In this document: in pieces, positions 45,958 to 59,200 of the stretch
How positions within the stretch are numbered: position 1 is the first letter of the stretch
Layout: each line of letters begins with the position of its first letter
NCBI RefSeq assembly: GCF_963924675.1
Contig: NC_089223.1
Location: 8,692,881-8,756,880, forward strand
Reading direction: 5' to 3'
Origin: Phocoena phocoena
Taxonomy: Eukaryota; Chordata; Mammalia; Artiodactyla; Phocoenidae
DNA length: 64,000 nt
Notes under the pieces: model-generated
What the model was told of the DNA's origin: nothing
Databases searched by the model: none
What the model saw: the letters and a program-made list of their open reading frames with translations, nothing else
Program-made: the position numbers and the translations under genes

Positions 45958-46660
45958 TAAAATTATTCATGATGGGCCTCGCTTTTAGATTTGAGTTTCT
46001 CAATTCGTTTTATCCACAATAGAAAACAAAGTTCTTTTTTGTGCCGTAAAGAATGGCCCCTAAAGAAGACATTAACAGTTGCTCTTTTGACTGTGCGAAA
46101 TCTCAATAATCCCTCTCTGGAATGACTTTAAGCAATATAACTTCCTGATGGACCTTCTAGGATAAAGTTGTAGCAAAATGCACATATGTGTAAAGAAATG
46201 GATGCGTTTGCTACATAGAGTTGTTGATTGATAGTCAAGTACATTTTGGAAGATGTCTTTCAAAACTGCCACATTGAGTTTTAGAGTAACTCATCTTTAG
46301 CTGTTATTTCTGCAGTAGTTAGATGGTAGAACAAGTATCTATTGAGGCTAAATTGCTTCGTAAGTGATGAGAAGACATCCAGACATCCAGACATCCAACA
46401 AGACAGACATCCAGCATTTTAAAAGAAGTTCAAAAATTAAGCTTTTAATTTAAAAAGCAGGGTGAAAACATGTCTTGTTACATGGCTCTAAATTATAATG
46501 TGATTGTAGGTGGTTGTTACCCACATTTATTCTTATGGTAGTATTAAAACAGATATTCTATTTATTAAGTCATACAGCTTGTCCCATACCTTCTTCCTCT
46601 TTACAGAGTTAAAGGAGAGGAAATGATGGTGATGGTGGTGATGATAGTAACAAGACTAAT
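45958..46660. other. Unique spacer with a short tandem repeat
   Basis: No gene is seen. A CAGACATC-type short tandem (about 46376-46418) is listed separately. It separates two minus-strand L1 pieces. Confidence 0.5.
46376..46418. repeat. Short imperfect tandem of AGACATCC units
   Basis: The unit 'agacatcc' occurs three times back to back and once more after a 10-base spacer within about 43 bases. It is a local slippage product with no known function. Confidence 0.85.
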
Positions 46661-46862
46661 AGCATCTGACATTTATTGAGCACATACTTTAGGCTAGGCT
46701 CTGTGATAAGTCCATTACATTCATAATGTCACTTAAGCCTCACAAAAAACCTGTGAGGTAGGTGTTGTTACTGGTCCCTATTCTACAGAGGGGAAAAATG
46801 GATTTTAGAGGGTAACATTCAAAGTCACACAGCTCCTATCAATACATGGCAGCTCCTGGTAA
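46661..46862 (-). mobile_element. MIR SINE (nearly full length)
   Basis: The + strand reads the MIR complement: 'catttattgagcacatactt', 'cctcacaaaaaacctgtgag' with 'gtaggtgttgttactgg', 'aaagtcacacagctc'. This is an ancient eutherian-wide SINE with clear core homology. Confidence 0.85.
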
Positions 46863-48204
46863 GTGTGATGCCCAGAATTGTGCACATGGTAAATTTGGAA
46901 CAAATTATGCTAAGTGGTGTATCACACTGATTGATTTCCAAATATTGAACTGTCCTTGCATCCCTGGAATAAATCCCCCTTGATCATAGTGTATGATTCT
47001 TTTTATATATTGTTGAATTCAGTTTGCTAATATCTTGTTGAGGATTTTTGCATCTATATTCATCAGTGATTTGAACATGTAATTTTCCTTTTATGTAGTG
47101 GCTATGTCTGGTTTTGATATCAGGGTAGTGGTGGCCTCTTAGAATGAGGTTGAGAGTGTTCCCTTTGCTTCAATTTTTTGGAATAGTTTAAGAAAGATAG
47201 GTATTATCTCTTCTTTATATGTTTGATAGAATTCCCGTATGAAGCCATTGAGTCCTGGGTTTCTGTTTGCTGGGCGTATTTTTGTTTGTTTTGTTTTGTT
47301 TTCACTAATTACAACTTCAATTTCACTATTACTGATTAATCTGATCACATTGTCTATTTCTTCCTGATTTAGTCTTGACAGGTTGTATGTTTCTAGAAAT
47401 GTGACCACTCTTTCTAGGTTGTCTAATTTGTTGGCATATAACTGTTTGTAGTATTCTCGTATGATTTTTTGTATCTCTGTGATATTGGTGGTTGTTTCTC
47501 CTCTTTCATTTCTTATTTTGTTTATTTATGTTCTCTCTCTTTTCTTCTTGACAAGCCTGGCTGAAAGTCTGTCAATTTTGTTTATCTTTTTGAAGAACAA
47601 GCACTTGGTATCATTGACCTTTTCGGTTGTTCTTTTGGTTTCTATTTTATTTATGCCCTCTCTGATCTTTATTATTTCCTCCTTTTTGCTGATTTTGGCT
47701 TTGTTTGTTCTTCTTTTTCTAATTCCTTTAGGTGGAAGTTCAGGTTGACTATTTGAGATTTTTCTTGTTTCTTGAGGTAATACTGTATAGCTATAAAATT
47801 CCCTCTTAAAACTGTTTATTCTGCTGTTTTTGGATGGAATGTCCTCTAGATAACTACTAAGTCCAACTGCTGTATTGTGTCATTTAAGACCACTGTTGCT
47901 GTACTGATTTTTCTGTCTGGATGATCTGTGCCTTGATGTAAGTGGGTTGTTAAAGTCCCCTTCTATTATTGTATTATTGTCAGTTTCTCCCTTTATGTCT
48001 GTTAATATTTGCTTTATATACTTAGGTACTCCTATATTGGGTGCATATATGTTAACAAGTCTAATATCCTCTTCTTGTGTTGATCCATTTTAAATTACAT
48101 GATGACCTTCTTTCTCATTGTTACAGATTTCATTTTAAAGTCTATTTTGTCTGATATAAGTATTGCTACCCTCACTTTCTTGACATTTCCATTTGCCCTC
48201 ACTT

Positions 48205-48215
48205 TCAGTCTGTGT

Positions 48216-48258
<43 letters not shown>
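48205..48258. repeat. (TG)n microsatellite inside L1 ORF2 endonuclease region
   Basis: About 20 TG units with a few interruptions. On the coding (minus) strand it inserts a run of HT dipeptides directly after the endonuclease QET motif region (minus-strand open frame 48095-48331). Confidence 0.93.
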
Positions 48259-48259
<1 letters not shown>

Positions 48260-49879
48260 TTGTGTAGCTCTGAAGAGTGTCTCTTGTAAGCAGCCTATAG
48301 ATGGGTCTTGTTTATTTATCCTGTCAGCCATCTATTTATCCAGCTCCACCTTTTGACTGGGGCATTTAATCCATTGACATTTAAAGTAAGTATTGATTGG
48401 TATGTACTTATTGCCATTTAATACTTGTTTTCCAATTGTTTTTGTAGTTTTTGCCTTTTCTTCTTCTTTTAGTCTTTTCCCTTGTGGTTTGATAATTTTC
48501 TTTAGTGGTATGTTTCTGTTCCTTTCTGTCTTCTTTTTGTGTATCTATTGTTGATTTTTGGTCTGTGGTTACCATGGGGTTCATATATGTTGACCTATAA
48601 CTATATCTACTTTTTTAAACAGGTAGTCCTTTAAGTTCAAACACATTCTAAAAGATCTACCTTTTATATATTCCTTTCTCCCACCTTTTATGTATGTGAT
48701 GTCATATTTTACATCTTAATGTCTATCTCTTTATTATTATAGTTATACTTGATTTTACAATTTTTTGTCTTTTAATCGTTGTACTAGGTTCAACTAGTGG
48801 CTGATCCTCAGCCTTTACTATATATCTGCCTTTAGTAGTGGGACTTTTTTTCCTCTCCTGTAGGTACTTCTTGTTATCGCATTTTCTTTTCCACTTAGAG
48901 AAGACCCTTTAACTTTTCTTTTAGGTTTGGTTTAATATTAATGAACTCTTTTAGCTTTTCCTTGCCTGAGAAGTTCTTTATCTCTCCTTCAATTCTAAAT
49001 GATAATCTTGCTGGGTAGAGTATCCTAGGTTGCAGGTTTTTCCCTTTCAGCACGTTAAATATATCATGTCACTACTTTCTGGTCTGCAGAGTTTCTGGAG
49101 AAAAATCAGCTGATAGCCTTATGGGGGTTTCCTTGTATGTGACTTTTTGTTTTTATTTTGCTGCCTTTACAATTCTCTCTTTATATTTATTTTCTTACCA
49201 CTTTAATTGTGATATGTCTTGGTATGGATATGTTTGGGTTCATCTTCTTTGGGATCCTCTGTGCTTCTTGAACCTGGTTATCTGTTTCCTTCTTCAGGCT
49301 TGGGAAGTTTTCAGCCATAATTTTATTCAATACATTTTTGACCCCCTTCTTCCTCTCACTCCTTCTCCTGGAACCCCTATAATGGGAATGTTGGTATGCC
49401 TGATAATATCCTAAAGATCCCCTAAACTGTTCTCATTAAAAATTGTTTTTTTCTTTTTGCTGTTCTGATTAGGTGATTTCCATTATTCTATCGTCTAGAT
49501 CGCTTATGCATTCTTCTGTGTCACTTAGTCTGCTGTTCATTCCTTCTAGTGCGTTTTTCATTTCAGTTATTGTACTCTTCAGTTCTAACTGGTTCTATAT
49601 TATATTTTCTACTTGTTAAAAATCTCAGTGTGCTCACCTTTTATTTTCCCTAATTCAGTTAGCATTCTTATTACTAATGCTTTGAACTCTTTATCTGGTA
49701 AATTGTTTATTTCTGTTTATTAGTTGTTTTTTTCAGGGAGTTTCTCTTACTCTTTCAATTGAGACAAATTCCTCTGTCTTCTCATTTTGCTTATCTTTTT
49801 CTGTCTCTATGAAATTAGGTGAAACAGTTACCTATGTTGATGTTGATATGGTGTCCTTATGTAGAAGTATTCCTATACC

Positions 49880-50928
49880 GTCTGCATGTGCCTATCGGCT
49901 CTGGTGAGAGCAAGTTCCATCTTTCCTCAGGGTGTGCTGGCAGCTATCACCTCGGTAGGATGTGGGGCTGGAGATGGAGGGGCTGAAGCCAGAGCCAGGT
50001 ATGAGGCAGGACTTCCCCTCTGTTCAGTGGCCATCGCCACCCCATCGGGGCCGGGATCAGGTCCCAAGTTGCTAGAGAGAGGAAGCCTGAGGTGCAGGAC
50101 CAAGCTGGCTCAGTTTCCTTTAAGTGTGTGCGCTTGCCTATCCCAGCACCAGTCCCTTTGCCCCAGAGGGGAGCAGTGCCAGAGCAGGGGGGGCTGGTGT
50201 GAGGGTTGTGCGTGGGCTGTGGTGGTCTGACGGCTGTCCACACTGCCCCTGCTGCACCACCTAAGCAACAGCAGTAATGGCTGCCCCCTCCCTGCTCAGA
50301 CATCACTTAGGATATGAGCCTCTTCAGTGTTTCATAGTCGAGCTTTTTCCTCAGTTGCGGCAGCCCTTGCTCTAGTGTGGAGCTGCAACGTGAGGCAAGC
50401 AGTACTGGAGCATTTGCTCGGCTCAGGTTGGGGCACACCCTGTGGTGGTCCTGGGAGATGAGTCAGCCACCCTTACGGTTTCAGTCTGCCCTCTCTGCCC
50501 TGCCTTGGGAGAAAGAAAGCCTTTATGTGCATCTCATGAGCTGAGTCCAGGCTTCTCACAACCCTCCTATTAGTCCCTCCAGCTCTCCAACCAGCCAAGA
50601 GGGCTTGTCTTCCACTTGTCAGACCCCAGGGCTGGGGCACCCAATATGTGGCTTAAACTGCCCACTCCCCAGGGCGGATCTCCACCAGCGTATTCTCTCT
50701 TTTCCTCTGAGTCCCCTCCCAGGGGCCAGATCCTGACCCGATCATTTCTCTTCCCTTCCTATCTGATTCTATGTGGATCTTTCTTATAGCCTTGGCTGTA
50801 CCGGATTCTTTTTGCTAGTCTCCAGTTAGTTTTTAGTGAGAATTGTTATATGTGTAGATGTATTTTTAATGTGTTTGCTGTGAGGAGGTGAGTTCTGTGT
50901 CCTCCTATTCCACCATCTTGATTCTAGT
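49880..50928 (-). promoter_or_regulatory. LINE-1 5' UTR, GC-rich, internal promoter region
   Basis: This is the most GC-rich kilobase of the window. It ends with the complement of a CAAGATGG motif (50911-50920), the YY1-type site at the start of known L1 promoters. Open frames at 49886-50230 (+) and 49947-50306 (-) reflect the high GC content and show no domains. In other mammals this region can carry sense and antisense promoter activity; that is not shown here. Confidence 0.65.
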
Positions 50929-52814
50929 CTGGTCACACATAGATTATATGTTTATATCTTTCATTATGTATTTAAATCTTTACTATGTGATCGTATCTTT
51001 TAACATTCAGATAATGAACGTGAAGAGTTTTTAAAATATTTCTTAGTTTAGACAGATATGTAGTGTTTATTTTTATAAAAAATTTATAGAGTTTTGAGAA
51101 TATGAAAAAGATACATATATTTTTACTCTCAAAAGTGTCCTAATCCAGACAACAAATTACATGGTCATTCTTAAATCAACTCATTGGGGCGCAACCTGCT
51201 CTGTCAGTAGATGTCAGTCCTGACAGTGTTATCTAAGGGACAGACAAGCAGGTGGGGGAAACCAGTTTAGTGCATGGGTATGTATCATAGAGAGTATAAT
51301 TTGACTTAGAGAAAAGTGTGGCCTCCTTGTAGCCATTTCATCTACTTATACCACAGATTTGTACAGAGCTGAAGTTAAGCTGCCTGATTCATGCGGATAC
51401 TTAAAAATTTGTATAGATGTGTAAATTATCTTTATAATTTTTTTTCTGTCCGTTGAATTTGTCCTATTTTCTTTCTAGGTTGTGTGAAGTTAGACTGAAA
51501 CTATAAATGAAAAATAAAGGATGGTGATTTAATTTTACGAGTATGCTGAGGTTAGTAGAAGCATGGTGGTAAGTGATTAAAAAAACTATAAACTCATACA
51601 CTGGAGACTCAACATTGTACTTGCCTAGGGTAGAGTTGAGAACCCCAAACTTGATCTGGTAGAAAAATGTTTAGTTATTTGTAGAATTAGGTTGAAAATT
51701 AAATTCTAGGCAGAATCTCAACGTGTATATATTTACGATGTGCGTTTGAGTTGTCAACTGAATTTAATTATCTCTGACTATATTTGTACTTATATATTAG
51801 GCATTTCAGATATGCTGTTTATATATTTTATTGACAGGTCACAAAAGGATTATTTCAAACTTTAAGATAAAGTGAACCCAGGGGTGTTTTGGAAGGTGGG
51901 TGAAGGCAACTAAGTTGGGTGAAGTTTCCTCCTATATCTCTGCCTTTTTCTATGCTGTTACTTTCCCACTTTCTGTGGTCAAAGGAGATGGTAGTTATGT
52001 TCCCAGAATATCCTTTTACTTACCAGAAGTGGTAAGGGAAAGGCTAGGGCTGAATATGATAAAATGTATTTGGAGAGGAAAATCTAAAGTATTTGAAAAT
52101 TGATAGCATAAAAATAATTTCTCAGGGAAAAATGGTGACTGTAATTTGTAAATTTTAGAGGAATTTGGGGAAACAGAAATTTTTCAGAATCAAAAGTATA
52201 AACTGATCTGTGTGAAAGATCTATGGCAACTTGCCAAAAAGGCTTAGTCTTAGATCAGGAAGAATTCAAAAGTTCAGGAAGAATGAAGCTGGGGAAAACC
52301 CAACCCCGCACAATAGCTTTGAGATGAAGCTAAAAGGAAATTGACTTGAAACTCAGAGTTGAAGACATTTCCCTCCCATGATCTAGGGAACTGGGGTAAG
52401 GCACTCAGTATTCCCGGTAAGTATCTCAGACTCTTTAGTTTGCAAGTCAGGGCCCTTTGTGAGATGTCTCAGCCTCTGTTTGTTTCTTCGTCACTGGTAT
52501 AATAGCCAAGGTGTATCCAATGAGCAGACATCCAGGGCCGCTCAGTGTCAGGCCTCTGTCTAGGCCTTCCTGTCTCCGTGAGGACTGGGTTCTTGAATTC
52601 CACGTTACCTAGACCATCCATAACAGCACTTTGAAAATGCACACACTCCTCATATTCGATCAAATGGATCACTTTCTCCGTACATTTTCCTCTGATTCCC
52701 TCAGCTGGAAGTACTCATACCTTCTTCTAAATCCTAATCTTATTACCATAGATCTCGTTGGTTACTTAGTGCCTTCTGATTTGATTTGAACTGTTGATGC
52801 GTCCCTTTTCCAGG
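50929..52814. other. Unique sequence
   Basis: No gene is seen. Frames 51900-52103 (+, opening at GTG) and 52469-52672 (-) have no recognisable domain. I could not assign any repeat with confidence. Confidence 0.5.
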
Positions 52815-52893
52815 CTGTAAACCCTTGAAAAATAGTCTGTATTTTATTGTTCACAGGGTGAGCCAGGCTTGCCAATAAATATTTGCAGAATAA
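52815..52893 (+). mobile_element. L2 3' tail fragment
   Basis: 'gtaaacccttgaaaaatagt' with 'ctgtattttattgttcacag', then 'gccaataaatatttgcagaa', follow the L2 3' end. A (TTAA)n stretch follows. Confidence 0.6.
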
Positions 52894-52912
52894 TTAATTA
52901 ATTAATTAATAT
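52889..52912. repeat. (ATTA)n simple repeat
   Basis: About five ATTA units follow the L2 tail, then AT-rich degenerate sequence to about 52965. Confidence 0.85.
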
Positions 52913-52965
52913 ATAATTATTAAAATAGTATAATTATAAAAATAATAGCATAATTTAATAATTAC

Positions 52966-55794
52966 TTGACATGGGTTATTTCTTCATGCAGATTATTGGG
53001 CCTTGGGGTCATTAATTAAAAAAAAAATACCGAGGACTGGAAAGGAAATCATAATGGGGAAGGAATTGCTTAATAATTTAAATCTGTTCGTGTAATGTTA
53101 CGTGAGACTCTAGGCTTGTTTACTGCTTTTTTTATAGGCTTGTTTACTTCTATCGTATCTGGTTTTTACACTGTAACAAACTTGAAATGGCTGTCTGTTC
53201 ACTGGATTACAATGGGCAGGTTGAAAAAGTAGAGTTTTTTTTAAGACCTGGAGAACCATAGCCAATCGGAGATATACCTTCTCACCTCTTACAGAGTGGG
53301 TGAGAATAGCTTGTTCTATGGAACAGGGGGCCCCCCTGTTTTGAGGTTTTCTTTGGGAGCTATACCATTTCCTCACGTGTTACATTGGTGAAAGCAGCTA
53401 GCATGATACTATAATAGATACTCAATAAAAAATTATTTACTCTGTTGTTGAATTACCAAATTCCTCTGCAAGAATTTCCTAGTTATAATCGAAATTGTTT
53501 GTCTTTTGCAAACCACCAGCTGTGAACAGGTAGAGCATGATTTAGGAGTACAAATGATACTGTACGTACCAGATAGTTCTGCTGTTTTTTATAGCTAGAG
53601 AAATAGCAAGTCAAGCTGACAACTGATTTGCAGCTTTTATTCCCTTTAAAATTCAAGTTATACTGTAAATATTACAATTATAATATCAATTTTAATAATG
53701 TTATATTTTAATTAAATACATAACATTTAAATAATAATATTTAATTAAGTCCTCAGAAATGGTTCTCTTTAAATATAAGAGAATGCATTTAAATATTCAC
53801 TTTAAAATTTTTCCTAATATTTAAACAGAAGTTTAGCAAAGTCTTTAAATTGAAATGATATCTTTAAAGTATCTACCAGAGAATTAAATTAGGATTTGTC
53901 AGCACGGACTGATACTTCTATGGCTCTATGCAGTAATACATATGGAAATTACTTAAATATCATTAAATCTTAAAAATGAAGCCTGCTTATATTGAAGGAA
54001 AGAATCAAAAAAAATTGTAGCATCTAAATAAAATATAAAATAAAATAATATAATTTCTAGAATATCTCTGGGTGCAGAATGATTCCACAGCATTTCCCCG
54101 TTTGTACAGTAGATGTCGCCGCAAAGTTAAAGATGCCTGAGTAGTAAATGCTCTTAGTACCCAGGAGGAGTGATTAAGTATTATTTGGATCTAGTTGTAA
54201 AAAAAATGCTAGCTGGAAAAAACGTGCTTTTTCATGAACTGTGCCCGACTGATGTTTTTATCAATTAAATGCAGTCTCTTCCTCTTGGACAGATTTAAAG
54301 CCCCTTGAAAGGACAATGTATTTCTTTATATTATTCTACCTTTTTTTTCACATCTTAAGATTCCAGCTATGCTTTTTATATGTGGTTTGCAGGCTCTAAG
54401 AATAAAAATACCTCGTTCATTAAAGGTTAACCAGCTAATTGCTATAAACCTCTGAGATTCTTAGGTGAAAGGTGTTAAATGAAATGCATGGCTGATTGCA
54501 ATATGTTCCAATCATCGTATTTTTCTTTTCAACAGGGGTAAAAGATTTTCCCTGTACTATCAATAATGCTAACATCATCATGTTTGAATATTATTGCCTA
54601 ATAGTCAATTAAGGGTGGCCGGGAGCTGCTTCTCTCAATAGGAGGCAGAGAAAGAGGATAAGGGCCTCCCAGCTGCTTTCTCAACTCACCAAAGGCTAAT
54701 TCCAACCTTGCACTGATGGTTTGATCCCAAGACAACAGCTGCAAAATATCTCAGGCCCTTGGGCTAAGGGAAGAAAGCAAAGGGGTGAGGCCATCCCACT
54801 TCCCCAGCTTCAGCAACCACAATGCTTTGAGGAAACCAGCCTCAGTAGCCACAGCCCCAGGCCTTGCTGGGAAAATTGAGCTGGGGTCTATTCATAAGAC
54901 TTTTTAGACCACATTCATTTTCCCACTAGTCCTGGGTCCAAACATCTGTATCTAATATAGGTGAAAAATGTGTCAGCTCAAATGCCTCTGGGATCCAGGC
55001 AAATGACAAAAATGTTTGAACTGGTCCAGACTGCTTTCTCTACCATACTGCAATCTCATTCAAACTTTTGTCAGCACCATGTCCACCTGAACATAAATCT
55101 GTAAGCCAGTTTTAGCCCCCAGGTCCTTAGCTCTTAACCCCCTGCTCTAATGCTTGGTTTAGATATTTATGTATACCATCTAGAGACAAAGCATTAACTT
55201 GGGCCTTTGTGAAAGCAACCAGAGGATTTGTGCAGCCAGATGGACCTTGCATTCTAATGAAATTCATGCAGCAATTTTTACACATACTCATGTAGGTAAA
55301 ATTATAAAGGATGTTATACAGGATAAAATTATAAAGGGTATAGAGGAGAGTTCTGGTGTCGATTTCACTTTCTCCTCACTAAGCACCTGGAGATGATTTC
55401 TGGTTAGAACAGTTCTGGTTCTGTCTGTCTTGCCTTTTCTGTCATCCTCCACCTGCACTGAACCTCAGTTCCTTGTTTTAGAATCCAAAACATTGTCAGT
55501 TAGTTTAGTGAAACATCCCATCAAACCTTCTATACCTGAATTGATAGCACTGACCAAATATTTTACTGAATATAATTTCACAGCATGTGTATAACTGAAG
55601 GATATTGTTTCTGAAATAAATTACAATACAGGTTTAATTAGAAGAGCTTATATTTAACTATCTGGAAATTATTGAATTCCAGTAGAAGCCTGAACAATCT
55701 TTTACTCTATCATCTTTCTCCTCAAATAAATTAAAACAAAATGTGGATAAAAATTAGATTCAGAATTAGCAATATTTCCACTCAAAGTTATTTT
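52966..55794. other. Repeat-poor unique sequence
   Basis: No gene is seen. About 53640-54060 is extremely AT-rich. By contrast 54080-54500 and 54600-54900 are compositionally complex, contain no repeat I recognise, and could be conserved noncoding DNA (see findings). Frames 53110-53376 (-) and 55199-55396 (+) lack domains. Confidence 0.5.
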
Positions 55795-56290
55795 CTTTTT
55801 CCACATTTCTCTCTATTTCCTACAGCTATGCAGTTTTTCGACAGCTACTTATACTTAATATTTATGATATGTTGCTACAGAATCCTCGTAAATAACATTT
55901 TAATTATTGCCCAATATTATTCCATGAAGTCGATTGGCCAAAATGTAATTAATCATTTCCTACTGTTAAATATCTAGTCTCTTGTGCTACCATAAATAAT
56001 TTTGTGATGAATGTAGATATTCTTTCCTTTAGATAATCCCTAGGAAAACTTGATGCAGTTGAGACTACTCTATCAAAGGATACTACCATCTGCATAATTT
56101 TTGGAATACATAGTAAAAATGACTTCTAACATATTTGTCAATTTACATATACATATTGCCAGCATAGATAATTACATTTTGCACACTTATTAGGTGTAAC
56201 GTGTTTTCAAAATTTTAATTTCTGATTTTTTTCATTTATTTGTTTACTAATTTTTCTTTAGATGTTTCTTTTCAATTTCATGTCTTTTCC
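55795..56290 (-). mobile_element. Old L1M (MD/ME-type) fragment
   Basis: 'gcccaatattattccatgaa', 'gctaccataaataattttgt' with 'gatgaatgtagatattcttt' and 'ccctaggaaaacttgatgc' follow the complement of an old L1 ORF2 C terminus. It is highly diverged. Confidence 0.5.
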
Positions 56291-59200
56291 TGAAAATATT
56301 TTATTAGCTTTTCCTCTTTAGTTATGATACATTTTATTATAAAGAAAGAATAGTTCCTAGAATAATCGGTTTATCTTTTCCTCTGTGGTATCTTCTCCCC
56401 TCCTTTTTATCAAGATTGTAAATGAGACCACTTTCCTCCAAGGTCTTTTGTTAATTAGCTCATATAATTCTTCCTGGCAGCCAAGCTGTGGGTAATGTCC
56501 CTATTTAGTTATTAATCTCCTGGCTTTGTAGGGAAGTCATGTGATCAAAATTATCTTTAATAATTCTTATTAACTTTGAAACACTTGCTGCAAATATGCT
56601 ATTATTTACTGTCTTAACTGATTTCATTGGGAGTAACTAAAAATAAAAGCTTGCTAATTATTGGAACAACTAGAAGTGCAGTCAGTTTTGATATAGTGCC
56701 GCTCAGCTTTGTGAATTTTAGACTATTTTTTTTCCCTTCAACTTATTAATATCCAACTGTAAATACCAAGGAACCAATTCTGAAGTGTTTTTTTTCCCCT
56801 AACGATGTAATAAAATCAATTATTGCTTTATAGAACATACAATTTGTTTTAACCAAACAGCTAATTTTCAACACTAGTTTCTAATTGGTTATTTAAAATA
56901 TTAACATGTGCTTTCAAGTTAATTTTCTCTTTTCTCAAAAAAGAGGCCACATGATTTAAGAATGTTTTTGTTTTTCTGAACACGGCTGTCTTTAGAATAT
57001 TCCAGTTTCTACATCAAAGAGTGATATTCTTTTTTGAATGCAAGAATTTGAGATCAGATGATAGCATCAACTTCATAAATATGAAATGAAATGTGTCTAC
57101 TTTACCACTCAGAATTCAGTTCAGGAAACATTTTATGCAGAAAGGGATTTACTACAATTTGCTGAGCGTCCCCATACAACTCTCCCAACGACAATTATTG
57201 ATCTCTTAGGCCTAGCGTACTCACTCAAGTAGACTAAATAGATTGAATACTTGCTTAGGTCTTCACACAGTTCAGATGTAGTTTTCTTCTTCTCGGTCTT
57301 CACCTGTAACATCTAACTGATCTCCGAATCAAGAGGTAAGAGAACAGGAGCATGTGTGCGGAAGAGATTTCTTAAAGCTCGCGACCAATCAGTATCACAG
57401 AGAACAAACCACAGTTTGATGGAAAGACAAGACAGAAATCATTGTATTTCTCCTTAGGGTCTCTGCCTACCACCTATTAGGACCAGTGCCTGTTTCACAT
57501 TAGGCCCACCCTGATTTATTCTAAGCCCTAGACCCCATAGGGTGGTGCTTATTGTCATGTCATTATAGGCTATTATTTTTTGTTCCTAGAGTGCAAATGA
57601 GCCCTTTCCTTTTTCATTCCTTTCTGGGGAAGCACCCCAAGGGAATGATAATTTGCAAAAAATGGCCACATGATTTATTTTTGCCTAATGAGCTTAAGTT
57701 CATTAAGTTTTAGGTTTTAAAAGGAAAAGCTAGAAGGAGCCGAGACTTGCTATGGTTAATTCTAACTGATCATATCAAGGACATTTCATACTCATAGATG
57801 ACAGAATCTCAGGGTCAGAAGGGATCTTGAGGGTTTTCTACTCAAGTCACATTAGTCTCAGGAGATTGTTGTGAGAAAGAGAAAGAGATCTAGTAAGTGA
57901 AACTAAGGACCCGTCTGTGGGAAAGGCTGGAAACAGGAAAACAGGATGGCATAAATGAATGGAGAAGTTCCAGGCTTTCTGGGAGCAGTTTCAATATCTT
58001 TTAATGGAGAAATCTTTGCAAAAATGCATTTCTTTGTGAGGATCCTGTGAGATTTGTTTCTTTGGTATTGTAGTGAAATTGTTAGTGAAGTGACCCACAG
58101 GTGACCCACAGCTTAATAGAAATACTGAACCTCCTAAAATGTCATAGAGAAGAAGAGTGCAGGGTTAAGGGTGAAGCGACAGATGTTTCATGCTGGCAAC
58201 TTCGTTGAATTATGAAATTGCTTCTTTTGGTTTCCTGAGTGAGACCTTCATTTGCCAAACTGCTGATTCTTGTAAAATGGCATTATTCCATTATTTTCCT
58301 TCAAAAACTAAAATGACTTATATCCGTTTCCCCATCCTTTCTCCTTAAAATATGGAATTCATATTAAAGTAGCTGTCAAGTAATGTCTGCACAATTCTTG
58401 GTAGTTCTCTGATGAAATATTCTAGGTACATGGGAATTACACATCATTGTCTTTCAGGTTTTATTGTACAGGAAATTCAGGGAGTAGCAGGGACGCTTTG
58501 TTTCTTTAGCAGATACATGTTTGGGTTCTCATGACTGTGACTAATAATATATTTTCAATATAGAGCATCTTTATCCAAGAAAGTGGTTTAGGGAATATAT
58601 AGCTGGAAGATATAATTCTTTGTTGGCTGTTCTTCCCATTGCAGTGTTTTAGGATTATTACTGATCTTTGCCTGTTACCCAACACTGTGTTCCTTCAAGC
58701 AATTGAACAAAATAGAATCTGGACACATTCTCCATGTTTAGAAAGAATCGTGTCTTGCTTTGTTTAATGGCGTGTACATGAAAAATCTCTTTATTTCACC
58801 TTGGATCTATTAGCCTTCTAGGTTATTAGCCAGCCCCTAAATATAGCAGGGCTAGGTTTTATACTTCCTGTTACCATGATCTGAATCTCTTCTATACTCT
58901 TTCCCATGGATCATTAAAGTGCATTCCCAAATTTACCTTCAGGTAAACTTTTATGTCTCCTTTTTACATCTCCTTCTTTATTTCTTGTTTGTAGAATAAA
59001 AATTGTCTTTATCTACCTTTGGACTGCTGATTTCTGCTGACCTTGAAAGGTCCGGCAGTGTCTATGAACTTACCATTCCAGTCTTAAGTGATTGAACTCT
59101 TTCACTAGAAGTTTTTTGAGCAGACTATGTACGGGGAGGATGTGCTGAATTGGGATTTATAAAGGGAAATTTAAGGAGCAGAATTTCCAGTGTACTTGGC

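Larger units (their letters stand above)
46905..50928 (-). mobile_element. LINE-1 5' portion (-), 3' end missing
   Basis: Read on the minus strand, this runs from an L1 5' end at about 50928 (CAAGATGGTG motif, 50911-50920), through a GC-rich 5' UTR (about 49880-50928) and ORF1 (about 48970-49700), then ORF2 endonuclease (about 47890-48360) and linker/RT fingers to about 46905. It then stops abruptly with no poly-A and no 3' UTR. Visible ORF2 minus-strand pieces include 48095-48331 (CLQETLFRAT) and 47139-47408 (NPGLNGFIREFYQTY). L1 insertions are usually cut at the 5' end, so loss of the 3' part points to a later deletion or rearrangement. Confidence 0.88.

Noticed and set aside
46376..46418. 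AGACATCC repeats as a possible CRISPR-like or satellite array
   Set aside because: There are only four short units with no regular spacers. It is a eukaryotic short tandem repeat.
49886..50306. GC-rich open frames (114 codons plus, 119 codons minus) as a possible gene with a CpG-like region
   Set aside because: They sit inside the L1 5' UTR, have low-complexity Gly/Ala/Pro/Cys content and no domain, and the CpG density is modest.
51900..52103. 67-codon frame (MKATKLGEVSSYISAFFYAV...) as a small protein
   Set aside because: The first codon is GTG, not ATG. There is no homology, and nothing indicates transcription.
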